From the NCBI GenBank assembly GCA_003956705.1, contig QZCP01000070.1:65768-129767 (forward strand): DNA of 64,000 bases. Reading direction: 5' to 3'. The notes beneath the pieces are model-generated. The model made no database searches, was not told the origin of the DNA, and saw nothing but the letters and a program-made list of their open reading frames with translations. The stretch is from Brevipalpus yothersi (taxonomy: Eukaryota; Arthropoda; Arachnida; Trombidiformes; Tenuipalpidae). Numbering within the stretch: the stretch's first letter is position 1; each line of letters begins with the position of its first letter. Position numbers and translations under genes: made by a program. Shown here piece after piece: positions 1-12,966 of the stretch.

Positions 1-73
<73 letters not shown>
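1..73. repeat. (AG)n microsatellite at the left window edge
   Basis: The first 73 bases are an uninterrupted AG dinucleotide array that continues beyond the window. Similar GA/CT arrays recur at least seven times further on, often close to gene starts. Confidence 0.97.
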
Positions 74-75
<2 letters not shown>

Positions 76-230
76 CCAACAGGCGCATGATTCCAATTGA
101 AAGTGTTGAATGATAACAAGAATCAAAAAGTCTCAAATTCAATTCTGTGCTCTGATCCTCAATGTTGCTCTTTTCGCAAGTTTCCTGAATCATTATCATC
201 ATAATCATTGCTAAAAAAATTCGGTGAAAA

Positions 231-539
231 ATGTCTTCAGGCGTTAAATCTCCTGGAACTAGTGATAATCGTAATGTACCCAAGCGTGAAAAGTCCAAAG
301 GGTCCAAAAATAGTGGATTCAAGCTGCCTTTCTTCCATCGAAAAGTTAATAAAGAAGATGTGAAGGGTGATCGAAAATCGAGCACATCGGATGAGCCCAA
401 TATGCGTCGTCGAACATCAAGTGTTGGACATGGTGAAGCGGAACAATTTGGTGGCCGTAAAAAGAGTGGATTCCTTGTCGCTCCACAGAGAGGTGTCCCT
501 GGAATCGAGCCGGAAAGTCAGTCTGCTCCTGTTAATTGA
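231..539 (+). CDS. small basic serine/lysine-rich protein, unknown function
   Basis: This is a single-exon reading frame of 102 residues. The start is fixed by an in-frame TGA at 225-227, just upstream of the ATG. The protein has no signal peptide or membrane segment. It is rich in Lys, Arg, Ser and Gly and looks intrinsically disordered. It contains a run of arginines followed by TSS (about residues 59-64), which fits a basophilic kinase site, and a short hydrophobic patch (GFKLPFF, about 29-35). A polyadenylation signal lies at 752-757. It converges on the lipoprotein gene to its right. I do not recognise the family. It could be the whole gene or the last coding exon of a longer one, but the upstream stop favours a complete short protein. 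Confidence 0.55.
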   Translation: MSSGVKSPGTSDNRNVPKREKSKGSKNSGFKLPFFHRKVNKEDVKGDRKSSTSDEPNMRRRTSSVGHGEAEQFGGRKKSGFLVAPQRGVPGIEPESQSAPVN

Positions 540-751
540 TTGTCTTTTTATCGACATGCTTGTAATGATAAAGTTTCTGGTCTACTTGTGAGTAATAATT
601 CTAATCTTTGTATCATTGATTTCAAAATTGGGTCCCAATGTGAATTGTGTATCTTATGTTGTCATTGGTGAACATTAAAAATCAAGATCAGATGATCTGA
701 TTATAACAATTTTTCTCTCGGAATCTGTCGAAATCCAGTAATCTAGGAGAC

Positions 752-757
752 AATAAA
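752..757 (+). terminator. polyadenylation signal AATAAA for the small basic-protein gene
   Basis: AATAAA lies about 213 bases after the stop codon at 539, on the same strand. Use of this signal is inferred. Confidence 0.45.
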
Positions 758-949
758 TCAAATAATTAAATTCGATCATAATCATGCGTTGGGGTTCGAA
801 TTCCTTTTCCTAAGTAAAGAGGAGGGTGTCATACTCCACACCAATCTCATCTGATGGGTGCATATACTTGTATCTTATGGATTCTTTGAACTTGAAAATG
901 GAAACATTCAAGAGGCAATTTGAATTCACTCAGATCAGGAGACTTTCGC

Positions 950-955
950 TTTATT
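950..955 (-). terminator. polyadenylation signal of lipoprotein copy A
   Basis: AATAAA on the minus strand, about 180 bases after the stop of copy A. It aligns with the AATAAA at 31,963-31,968 downstream of copy B, both embedded in the same local context (AATAAAGCGAA). Confidence 0.7.
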
Positions 956-1136
956 GGATCGAATTAGATCACATAATTATAATCAGATGGAACAGAAGAA
1001 AATAGAGTTGAAGATTTGAGCATAATTGGAGCGGAAGAAGTTTTGAGAAGAAAGAGAGGCAGAAAGGAGAGAATTGAATTCGATGATAGATTTAAAATTT
1101 TTTTCAACTAAATAAAAAGTCAAGATGTTGATTGAC

Positions 1137-4100
1137 CTAATATCTTGAGGCTCGGTAAGAGGCTAATAGGGAAGATGTACCCTTGATTATAGCACCAGGA
1201 ATGTTTTTGGCTTCAACGTTTCGGAGGATGAATACAATTTGACCACCATCCAAATCTTTGACAACCCATTCGAAAGATAGAGGTGAAGTGATGTCTTCCC
1301 AGTGAGAAGCTCGATCGTATGGAGCTAGTGATCGAATGATGCGGGAATTTTTGCGAGGCATAATCTTATCGATGGCCTCTAGCTCAGGGCTCATCTCTCG
1401 GGCGAGATTATTGAGCTCTTGGTCCCAGAAAGATTTCATGGGCTTGAGAAGATTCTTGCCGAAAGTGTTCTTCACAATTTCCATCTTGTGGATGATCTCA
1501 CGTCGGCTTTCCTCGGCAAATAGTTTTTCCTGTTTGGCTTTGCTTTCATAGGCTCTGATGAGACCGAGCTAAAAAAGGTAAGAACGAAGAGATTTTTTAA
1601 TAATGAATCTTTCATGAAGTTCTATGAAAAGGAGCCTCAAACTTGCTACTCAAAAATACTTACCAAAGCATCTGACATGGATTGAGGATTCCATTCGAGT
1701 GTGACTTTGAAGTCTCGGGCAAACTCAGCCATTCGAACAACGTTGAATGAGACTAGTTGCTCGTTACTGCCTTCCTTTTTGATGTTGAAGGAAATCCATT
1801 GCTCATCGCCTCGAGGTCGTAGGTTGATGCATGATCGAACCTTGTATACCTGAGAGCTTTCACTTGATTTGGTTGTGATCACAAAGCATTTGGTGTCTTC
1901 TACAGTCTCTACGGACATCTTAGTCTTGAAACTTGGACCCTCTGGGATGGTGAGATCGAATTCAGCGAGGTTCATCAAGTTGGCGAGGTGGATTTTGCCA
2001 GCCAATTTGTAGGCCATAAGTGGATTTCTGATTTGCTGGATGAAAGAGACCTTATCAGAATCTCGTTCCATCTCAACTTTTCGTTCCATGGTTTGCTTTT
2101 GTCCATTTCGATCAACCCAGTGGCATTCGTAGTTACGCTTGTTGGTGTAATGTTTCATCCATTCTTGACCACCGACACATCCGAGATCAATTTTACCATC
2201 TCCATTGTACAATCGGAAACGGAAGTTGAACTTGTTGTCCTTGAGTAGCCATTCTCGTTCCCAGGTAAGTTTTTGATTTCCATGGGAAAAGGTGAGAGAG
2301 TATTCCTGGCCTAGAAGACCGAAGAAAGCGGATTTACTGGATGACTTATTGTTAACATATCTGCTCTTGATTTGGAGAGGCTCTTTGATTGACTGGTGAT
2401 TGAGAGTAATCAAGGTCTCGTAGATATGTTTGGAGCCTGATCGAGAGAATTTTCGGTTGAAATCGATTATCATTCTTTCGGAGGGCTTCTTGATGTCATG
2501 AGAGAAGACAAGCTTGCCAACCATCTCATCATCTAGAGGCTGATACTCAAAGAGAACCTCAGGACTTCGTTCAGGAAGGATAGCTTTGGCCTTAACAATT
2601 CGTTTGGTTGATGAGATGGTTCGCTCAACATCCAAGCCATATTTTCGGTCCTTGATTGTTGACAAAACTGAGAGTCGTTCATTATTTTTTCGCAAATTGT
2701 AATCGAATACAGATTTGACATGGTGCAAATCTTGTGAATCTTTCTTGAGCTTCAAGTCCATTTCATACTTAGCACCGTATGGGCTGATGTTGAGAAGACG
2801 AACGTTGTATTCAGCACAATGCTTTTCACCTTTGAGGCAAGTTTTTCCAATTGCTCGAGGTTTGTCACCTGAGACCAAAGTGTTCAAACTTTCGAATGAT
2901 CCAAGAACCAAGTTGGCTGCGATTACGTTTTGAGAGACCATGATCTTGTTTCCCATCACTGGTCGATCGAAATCATTGTATCTCAATTCATGGTCGAAGA
3001 GAACAGCATCTGATTGTTGGGCAACAGATTCGCCACCATAAGGCTTGAATTTTTGTCCATTGCTGACCTCAAGTTTGTAGTTTACTTTGGATGAGCCGTA
3101 TTTAGCACCAGCTTTGACTAGAATTTGATTGGTGGCTGGAGCATCGATCTTGATTGAGGCTTGTGAATCAAAAGCTTTTGATTCGAATCGAAGGTGAGCT
3201 TTTCTGGTAATGAATTCGGTGATTCGGACCAGAGGAATCTCAACGTCGAGTTCAGAATGTTTTTGATCGTTCTTCTTGAGTTCAGCATTGAATCTACAGG
3301 TCTCTGGGCGATTGCATACAGATTGGAGGACAAATTTTCCTTGCGATCCATCTTGGAAGTATCCGTTGACATTGAGCATGTTGGTAACAGTATCACCTTC
3401 AATGTTTCGTCTGATGCTAACTAGACGAATTTTACCATCCTTTGATCGTTTAGCTTCGAGCAACAAGTTACCTGGTTTACTCTCAGCTTTGAGTTGGTAT
3501 TTGATTCCCTTTAGACTCTCATATTTGGCAGAGTTGATATCAGCAGTCAATTGAGCAAAATTGGTGGCTGTTTTTTGGTGAGAACCATTCAATTGAACAT
3601 CAAGAACCAATTGTGAATCTCGGGTGATTGAGAGAAGTGTCTTCAAGGCTGATTTGCCTCGTGCAGATGAGATCTGATGAGTAAATCGAGCCTCAGCATC
3701 GTTGGTGGTGAATTTAACTTCATGTGGTCCAACTGAAAGTTTCTTGTCAATCTTAACTGATGTGATCATCTTTTGTTGACCAGATGATCGAGGATGTTGC
3801 CATTCCATTTTCACATCACCTTCGTAAGCATTCTCAGCTATCTTCAGATCAGTGTCAAAGTTGGCGCTCAATTTTTGTTCCTTTCGCTTCTTGTTCTCAT
3901 GGTTCATTCTTCCTTGGATCTTAATTTGATTGTTTTGGGCTTTCAAGTTACCACTGAGACTACCTTGGGCAGCGGTGGTCTTGTATTCAAATTTCATGGT
4001 TTTCTGCTCAGTCCATGGGTTAACTTCGAGGTCAACACTTTGACCCTTGGCCAAAACACGAACGGATAGAGGAGAGTCTCGGGCAATGTTGGCACTTCCC

Positions 4101-7100
4101 AAGAATTTTCGTTGACCTCCTTGTGTGAACTCGATGCTGGTGAGTCGTAGAGCTTTGGGTGAGTTTTTGTATTCACCGAATGCTTTGTAGGTCTTATCTG
4201 ATTCCTTTGACTTGTAGATGAATCGAACTTTGGTTGATTTAGGCTCAGCAGGAATTGATCGTCGGCCTCGAACATTCATTGGGTTCTTGAGAGTTACCAC
4301 AGAGAACTCAAGATCTCGCTTACCGGTCATGGTGATGTTGAATTTCTCCTCATTTGAGGTGACAGATTGAGAAGCCACCAAGTCAAGAGTGTTTGGTGCC
4401 TTGAATTTCAAAGTGCGTTGTTTGCCTTCTGGAGTCTTTTCTCGGATAGCTCGGAATTCGTAGATAACATTACCAGCGATGGCAGTCTTACTAGTCAACA
4501 AGCATTTCTTGTCATCATGGACAAACTCAGTCTTGTGGACATTTCGGTGTTTCTTGCAGTCAAAAGCAACTGAGAAAGATGCTTTGGGAGATTGTCGAAG
4601 TTTTTGACCCTTGCTTGAGAAGTCATAATAGTCTCCTTTCACCTGTAGATCATAATCGAATTTGCTTGGCTCAATGTAGAAGAGGATGTCTGGGACAACC
4701 TTGCTTCCTCGCTTGGTAAGTGATTTGATGTCATAGATCACACCAGTAGCACCAATGTTCTTGATGAGAACAAATTGATAGACTGGTTGCTGTTCTCGCT
4801 TGTAATCGAAAACTACTTGTCGGTCGATCTCGGCTTTCACATCAGCTGAGTGTCCATGGATTGACTCAACAGATGCTTCGATTTTCTTCTGTTTTCGTGA
4901 TGCTGATGCCTTAAGAATTTGTTTCTCTTTGTAGTGAAGTTCGGTAGTCATGCTGACATCATCAGCACGCTTCATGTCGTAGGTTGATCGGGCTCGAATG
5001 ATTCGAGAGTTTGATCGAAGAATCTCAACACTAACGTCGACAGGTTTCAAGCTGGTGGTCATTTTAGCTTCGAAAACGGGATTGACTGTAGCCTTAGAGT
5101 GTTCGTATTTAGCGAATGCTTTGTAGGTATCAGAGTCAGTCTTTTCAGCTTGAGCTCTGAACTTTCGGTCACCTCGTGGGCATTTGGTATCCAAACTGTA
5201 GCTGACCCAGTTGTCTTTGCGCTCTCGCTGGAGAAGGAACTCACGTTCACTTGCTGCGCTATTCTTCTTTAGATTCATGTGTTTCAAGATGAGCTTATCG
5301 GTGGCTAGGTCACTTGCTCGGTTTTGATGGTAGGAAGCATCGATTTTGTGGTGTTGATTCTTTGGCTCATATTCCCACTCGAAGGAAGAGATGATCTCCT
5401 TCTTCAATGGACTGAGATTAAGCTTAGCCTTTTGTTTCATGGATAGAGTGTTGGATTGCTTGTAGTTCTTGCCCCATGCAACGTCGAGTTTGTTGTCCAA
5501 GAAGGTAGAACTGAATGAGATGTCCTGTTGAAGCTTGACACCCTTGTTTTCGAGTTCAGATGATTCAGCAGCACCGCTAATTCGGTAGTTCATCAAACTG
5601 TCAGTGGACAAGTCACGAACAGCAGCGTTAAGGCTGGCCTGTTGTTGCTTGCCCTTCTTGAGGTAAGAGATTTGACTGTCGACTTTGGCAGGATATTCTT
5701 GGCTTCGAGAGATAGTGTGGGACATGGTGAGAAGGTTTCCAGCGTGTGGACAGTTGGCTTCAACTTGGAATACACCCTTGAAGTCATTCACTGATTTCCA
5801 GCTTTCTGGTGAAGCTCGAACCATTAGAACTTGAGTTCGTTTACCAGATTTTGAATTGTGGTGGATCTTTACGAAATGCTCATCGATGGCCTTTGATGAT
5901 TTGCTGACTTGAATGTCATAGTCAAGAGGCTCAGCGAGTTTTGGTGAAGTGATTCGAAGTTTGGCATCATTTCGGCTTCGGGATAGCTCAAGTCGGACGG
6001 TGTGGGTCTTCTTGTTGACAATAATGTTGATCGGAACGGCAACCTTATCATCAGTCTTGGTGATCATACCTTCAGCAGCAAGTTGAAGTTTTGGAGTTCG
6101 AATGGATGCTCGAAGTTCCTTGTCTCGGCCAGATCGGAGATCTTTTTTCAATCGAAGCTCAACAGCTCGTGGAACCACAGAGTTGGGAGTATCGAAGGAG
6201 AAGATGTGCTCATTTTCACTGTTTTTCATCCATGAGAAGACGATTTTGTTCATGCCTGAATCGGTCTTTTTGGTGTATACTCGGTAAAGATAACCATAAC
6301 CATGATCAGGAGATCCTTTGTTAATACACATTTGGATTCCGAAAGATTCATGAGTTCCAAAGCACCAGCTCTTCTTGTTGTACATCGATGACTTGTTTTC
6401 GATTAGTTCACCGTTATTCTTTCGTAGATAGGAGTGTGACTCAATTCGGAACCAGTCCATTTCGGGCTCTGTTACATGAAGAGTAAGATTGAAGTACTGT
6501 CCTCTCTCATATGAGATGTCGTATCGAACGTAGAAGTTGGAGCTGAGAGTGTAGTTTCGGACCTCTCCACCGATCTTTCCGAACATTCGGAGATCGTGGC
6601 CCATAACGTAGTCAGCAGCAAAGTTAGGATAGAAGTATCGAGTTGCTGAGGTGGATTTTGATTTGAGTCCAGCAACGAAGGTGCTAGCTTGCCAGTACTT
6701 GATTTCCATACCACTCATGAGTGGGTAAGAAGCCTGGTAGTTTGCAAGAGCCATTGCGAAAACGTGGTTAAGACCTTGACTGCTTTCGAGAAGCTGTCGA
6801 ATTGGGTTTGAAGAGGGTCGAACTACTGATCGTTTGCTGTCTCGAGCACCATTCAAGTAGAAGATGGTTTGTTCATTCATCTCAACGTAAACTGATAGTT
6901 TTCCGTTGCGAGAAATCTTTGATTTCATCTCATTCTTCATGTTGTTCAATTCTTTCAACAGGGGACTGAAGTTCTTTCGCTCCTTAATTTCGTTGAGTGC
7001 GTATTGCCAATTGTGTTGTCGGACTTTCTCCATGATTTCGGAGGCAATCTCATCAAGACCCTCTTGACGGACACCGATCTCGAAGCTGTGGATGTTCTGT

Positions 7101-9881
7101 CTTCGGACTGGAACTGAGGCGTTAAAAATGACCCAGGTTGGTACCTTGTGGTTGTCCTCGACAATCACATCTGATTCCATGTTGAAACCGATAAGACCAT
7201 CTCGGGTTAGTCGTGAGGTGGAAAAGTGTCGTGAGCGTGAGAATTTTTTGTCAGCCTTCAATTCAACATTCTGGGCTCGGTCAATCTCAATTCGAAGACC
7301 CTGGTAGTCTGGGTTCATGGTTGACTCTTTGCTGTTGAGGTATGAGTAGACATAGTCTTTCATGTTTGAGTCTGATTCTGGGATGCTTCGGACAATCTTG
7401 TCAAGATCATCACCTTCAAGACCACGAAGGTAGTATCTGAAAGCGGTGATTCTTACTTCAATTGGATAAGATCGGCTTTTGATCACTTTCTCGAAAAGTT
7501 GGTGAGCTTTTCCGCGAGGATATACTTTGCCAAGAGTATCGATGGCAGCGACAGCCAACTCAGCATTTGATTGATCGACCAGAGACAAAAGTTTCTGTTC
7601 AACCTTCTCATCTGGAAGCTGGACATTGCCTAGAGCACGGACGATGATGGTGGCAACTTTATAATCATTGACATCAATTTTGTCAACAATCAATCGGAGG
7701 GCTTCAGTAACGATGGCAGAATTGTGGCCTTGGTTAAGATACTTCTGGATTCCAGCGGTGAGACCAAAGTAGGACTGATGCATGGTAATGTCACTCTTGA
7801 GAAGAGCGATGATAGCTTCAATTGCTTCGGTTGAGATATGTCCTGTCTTGAGTGCAAGAGCATGGATCATAGCTTTGACTTGAGTTTCAGAAATTTTGCC
7901 TCTTGGATGGAGATCTTTGATGGCAAGCTTGAGAGCGGGTCCAGATAGACTTTGGACAACAGCATCGAGGAAGAGTTTCTTGATTCGAAGAGAATCACCG
8001 GACAACGAATTTTGTTCAACCATTGACCATAGTTGTTTGAGTGATTCGTATTTTGAGTGACCAATAGCACGGACAAAGTCACGGAATTCTTGTGGAGCAG
8101 TCTTTTTGATCTCGTTTTCGGTGTCAAAGGCAAGAGCTTCGAGAACTGATCGAAGATGTTCGAGACTTTTCTCTTGACATGGTTGAGGTGTGAATAGAAG
8201 TGATGTTCGCTTGTATCCAGTGATGTCAGCGGATAGCTCAGATAAAGCTGGCTTCTCTTCCTTGTAGATCAATTCCAAAGTTGATTTGTCATTAACCTTT
8301 CCACGTGATGATTGTTTACATCGGGAGTCAACAATGATATCCTTTGAGTTGATCTGGAGGACACATTCGTGCTCATATTGGCCTGAGCTCATGAGAACTT
8401 CCCAAATTGATGCCAATGAATCGGTGAATCGATTTCGACAGCTCATCAAGTTTTTGGTCTTCTTCAAAGTGATACCTTTGTAACTTTCGCCCATATTTTC
8501 GTAAGTAGTTTCACAATCACCCATCAAATCGCGTTCCCGAGTAGTGCGAACTCCTCGTTCCAACGATTGGACAGAGATTTGGAGACCCGAAAGGATGGCT
8601 TTCTTGATGTTTACAACCCATGGTTCCTCAGCTTGTTCATGACAGATTTCGTTAATCAATCCATCCTTGTTGGTAAAGCGAGAGACCGAAGCCTCAAGCT
8701 TCTGAGCAAGCTGTGAAGCGTCTTTGGGACCATCAACAACAATCTGGGCGAGCTGTTAATCATAATCGAGAATGAATTGATTAATGTGAATAATAATTAC
8801 AAATAATGAAGTCTACAATCTACATCTACAGTTTGTAATCTTGAATGTTTAATGTGGTTGAACCAGATCAAACATCCTTCAACACTTAATACGATATAGT
8901 GTTTAATCAAAACAAAATGTATTGATTTGTTAACACTGATCATCTACATCTCTTGTGTCCTCTTCTTAACAAGGTACTCAAAGGACCTGAACAACAGGAT
9001 AATCTTATCACTTTTTTTTCTTCAGTTTCAACAAACATCTACACACAGGTGAGGTGAATGAGCTACTCAAGAAATGATGTAAGAGAGAGGAAAACTGATA
9101 ATCGATTTGGATTGGAAAAAAAATCACTTGAAACAAAGAAGCGCGTAAACTCTTGAAAGATGGTAAACTAGATACATGTTAAATTCGGACTCTTCCGCTT
9201 CAGTGAATTGTGGAGGAAAAGCCTTTGATGGTGACTATCAAGGTATGAACACTTCATCTGGGAAAATCCCATTAAATAGATACAAAGAATTGTCCCGATT
9301 TCTAACTAGTTGCAGTGCAGTTTTAAAATCTCATTCGAAACAGTTCAGCTTGAGATGAACCATCAAATGATCATATCAGAAATACAAACATAGTTAACTA
9401 GAGAGGGTCACACATGGTTTCAATTGTTTAACGGTTAGCATCTCGTCGAAACATAGTTTGATGACTGAGTTCACTGTAAAAGTTTTGTTCACTTGTTGTG
9501 TTTGAGCGGGAAGAATCAGGAAGTGAAACTTGTAATCACAAAAATCTCTCAGAATGAGACATACGATGACTTGGAAAGTTCATGAGGATGGAGAAAAGAC
9601 ACGAGATTGGATCTTCTTACCTTCAATGAGTACTCACACGGACTGTGTTTTGTGATGATGGCCTCACCAGAGACTTTCACCTCGGAGTTCCATTGACTGA
9701 TCTTGGTTCGTGTTTGATACTTGTACACATATGATTTTCCGGGTTTGTACTGGAGCACATCGTTTTCCTGGCAAGATTCGGGGACACATTTACCGTTTTC
9801 AACTACCGAAGAGACTGGAATACCGCGGCTATTGGTGCCAACGGCGAAAAGGCACACGAGAACCAAAAACCTGAGATCCAT
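1137..9881 (-). CDS. large lipid transfer protein (apolipophorin/vitellogenin-like), copy A
   Basis: The model has three exons on the minus strand: 9621-9881, 1664-8752 and 1137-1568. All junctions are phase 0, giving 2593 residues. It begins with a signal peptide (MDLRFLVLVCLFAVG...). The N-terminal ~650 residues carry the lipoprotein N-terminal (vitellogenin_N) pattern: an early Cys-containing beta region with YKPGKSYVYKYQTRT, the NIKKAILSGLQ and GDCETTYE motifs, then a helical superhelix. A long beta-rich, Lys/Ser-rich remainder follows. I recognise no C-terminal von Willebrand D domain. An RGRR furin-type site lies at residues 1582-1585, and an R-I-I-R|S site lies near the C-terminus. The family secretes lipid-carrying proteins; mite members include group 14 allergens, which are usually shorter (about 1660 residues). 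It is paired head to head with copy B at 22,982-31,772. A yolk rather than haemolymph role cannot be decided from sequence. Confidence 0.9.
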
Positions 9882-9942
9882 TGTTGTATTGCTGGATTCT
9901 CAAGAAACTTGGCGATGAGTTGGTATGACAAGAGATCAGTGC

Positions 9943-9950
9943 TTATATAG
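9943..9950 (-). promoter_or_regulatory. TATA box of lipoprotein copy A
   Basis: CTATATAA on the minus strand, 62 bases upstream of the start codon. The surrounding ~450 bases, up to about 10,335, match the copy B promoter except for the length of a GA-rich tract, which is short and interrupted here. Confidence 0.7.
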
Positions 9951-10340
9951 TGGGTTTATTTTTATTATCACTCAGCATCTCGAATTACCTAAAATTCTGC
10001 TCACTTGTTCTCTTTCTTCGTGCTAAGCTCTTCTCTCTTTTTCTCTCTCTCTTTCTCTTTCTTTTTTTTCTCTCTCTTTCCTCATCTTCATCTTCTTCTT
10101 CAATGAGCTCGATAACTTTTAATCTCATATCTTTCATTCCCTAGATCATCTCTCTTGAAGAGTGAAGTGGAGAGGACGAACAGAAATGATTGAGGATGAT
10201 CTGTCATCAATACATACACACACTATCACTAGGTAAATGAAATGGAGAAGATGCAGCTGAAGCTGAAGAGGGAAATACAGAATAACGTTTTCATACTTTT
10301 CGCTGAGCTCGCAGAGAAAATTTCCACTTTCTTCAGATAT

Positions 10341-12966
10341 ATATCCATGTGAAAACTTGTGAGTACCGAATGGTGCAATTATTCTTTTCTTCAAGAATGA
10401 GCATTTTTTTAACAATGTACACTTTTATCCACTCAAGTATCCCAAAGTACAATCAGAGATTTCGATAACTCTTTGATCTTTGATTCTCAATTTTTCAAGG
10501 CTACTAATCCTCATACTACTCGTTTTGCATTGTGTGCACCTAAATATCTTCAATTGGGTGTTATGAATGTGTTTCATTGGAAAATGGAGAGATTATTCAA
10601 ACTTTCCCGAGAATTAATCAGTTGAATATTTTGTTTATCACCCCAAAATTTCATTATTCAGTGCAACAGCGATACAGTTTCCAATGCTTAGCTATCATCT
10701 GCTCGATGAGCCCAAATACAATGACAATCGACGTTCTTATTATCAGTTACTTGGAAAATGGTTATAATCAGCTATTCTGCTAACTCTGCGAATAATGAGG
10801 AAGTGTCATCTTCCATTATCGTTCCATATGTCAGTGACGTTTAATTGAGTTCTACTGAAATTGGCTCCGTATCAACCTCTTGACTTCCCTAAAGTTTTCC
10901 CCGATATTCGTGAATTACCTTCTTTCCTCCTCTCATATTGGTTCTGAGTTAAACGTAGACAATTGTTCGACCTTTGTTTGGTGAAATATTATCATATGAC
11001 ATTATTGAATAATACCTGTTCTACCTAACTTGATGAAACATGTAGCAGAATTTTCCAATCACAAGCATGTATAATTCGAAAATTTTCGCCTCTGCCTGAT
11101 GATTCTAAAGATTTTCACGGTTATGTCATGTGAAAAGCTAATTGACTAAATTTCAACTTAACTCATTACTTTTTCTCTCTTCTCTAATGAATGCTAGGAA
11201 TGATAAACCAGGAAAATTATCTTCATTAAAATCATGCAATCCTATCAAAAGAAATTGGACCTATTTGATTGATCATTAGCATGTCCATGAGGATTAACAA
11301 CAAGTCAACGTGAGAGGATTCATGGTAGATTGTTAAATATGATCATTGCAACATTCATCTGAACTCGATATAACGGTAATTCTATTGTGTGTTCCACACC
11401 TTTCTTAAGCAACATAAGGTGGCACCTGTTGCTCTATGGGAATAAAGTTCAGATTTGCTAGTTTCGAGCTTGATCTATCTATAATACACATCGCCATACA
11501 GTTCTGAAAATAGATTACTCAAAAATTGTTATTTTTTTCACTCTTATAAGATTTGCTCATTTCTTCCACAGCTTTGCTGAGGTCTCCAGAGATCTGTGAG
11601 TTTTTCCTAGAAACATCTGATGATGAGAACATATAGAACCTGGAGTTAATTTGATGTTTCTCTCTCTTTTTCTCTATCCATCTTTCGTAAGATTCTGATC
11701 TTTTTCCAGTCAATGAACTCGATCAAAAAAATTCAATTGCTCATCACAGTTCTAGTGTATGGAGCTTGTTTTGAAATAAAATTAAATACAATAAAAAAAT
11801 TTTACCATTCGAGCATCAAATGCTGGCTATCAGTGATCTAGAGTCTTATTTTTATGGGGAACCATATCAACATGTACATTATGGAAAAAATTTTCAAGAT
11901 ATGTATTTGGATGTGTTTTATAGGAAAATTTCGCATTTGAAAGCTCTCTTTTCCTAGCTATTCATTCCAAGTTTATACAGCCTTGAGCTGACTCAGCCTT
12001 GTAATTGAGATACATTAATCTAGCACAGAATATCTGTCTCACTTGAGATCATATTCATTTCAGCCCACGTATCCATCTGGGATAGAATGAAAGATATCAT
12101 GCTTCTCTAATTCAGGACTCGAGTGAGATTTTTTTTTTTGGAGGAAAAGGTCTCTTCATCATTATCGGCGAAAAAAAATCCATGAAAGAATTCTCAAGAG
12201 TCAAGCATCTGATCTCAAGATTTTATTGAATCTCAAATCAAATGATAAAAGTGCTACAGTGTGAGTCATCTTGATCATCAGAAAGTCGAAAAAAGATACA
12301 GTGATCAATACAATTTGACTTTTTACCGACTAATCAACTTGAAATGCTGATAAAAAGAGTGCATATACAATCAGCGAGAAGGTTTTTTATCATGAATTTT
12401 TGAAACTTCTCAAGAGTCAGATGATGAATTGCCTTGGGCATCGACTATTCTCGTACTATACTGAACTATTTAGAATTCACAGAGAAATGTCTTACATATC
12501 TTCAGCTCATGGACTCTTATTTTTTTATCGTCATATGGAGATTGATCATGAGAGTACTTTATTCTTTTTTGTTGTCTTCATGTTGGAAGCATGAAGCCAA
12601 TAAAAGAAATGGAAGAAGCAAGAAAGAGATGACATTACATAGGGATGAGAATGCTATAGACATATATGCGTAAATAACAAGGCATAAGTCAACCAAATTA
12701 TTTGTTCTCATTTGATCTTCATTAATTCAACACATTAATTTTGCCTATTTTTGCTTATAGTTGATCAAAATTTTCCACAGTAAATACTGTTTGTTTCTGT
12801 TGGGAAATATTTTTCTTTTTTTTCAATTTTTTTTCTCTCTCTCTCTCCATGCAAACAGATAATCAATTATTAGATGATGATTTTCTTTTTGTGTAAGTAT
12901 GTGAACCTTTTAGCGTACATTATTGGACATAAAAAACTTTATGACATCGAATGGAGGAGATAAAAT
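10341..12966. other. spacer without a convincing gene
   Basis: This is AT-rich DNA between the lipoprotein A promoter and the peptide gene. It contains only short, low-quality reading frames and a CT tract near 12,836. I see no splice-consistent exon chain, RNA gene or transposon protein. Confidence 0.6.

Larger units (their letters stand above)
930..10335 (-). repeat. inverted duplication, left arm (lipoprotein copy A)
   Basis: This arm is homologous, in opposite orientation, to about 22,470-31,995. Homology covers the promoter, three exons, parts of intron 1 and the polyadenylation signal. It fades near 930 on the outer side and near 10,335 on the spacer side. The arms are not uniformly similar: near-identical tracts alternate with clearly diverged ones. 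Confidence 0.9.

Noticed and set aside
784..806. GGTTCGAATTCC resembling a tRNA T arm
   Set aside because: The T stem pairs poorly and no matching acceptor stem or anticodon arm lies upstream.
1646..8659. Idea that the second lipoprotein copy is an assembly duplicate
   Set aside because: Diverged coding blocks, indels and different introns show two real loci, although the identical tracts still merit long-read checks.
10500..12700. Search for transposon proteins or terminal repeats in the spacer
   Set aside because: No transposase or reverse transcriptase motif, and no paired termini could be seen by eye.
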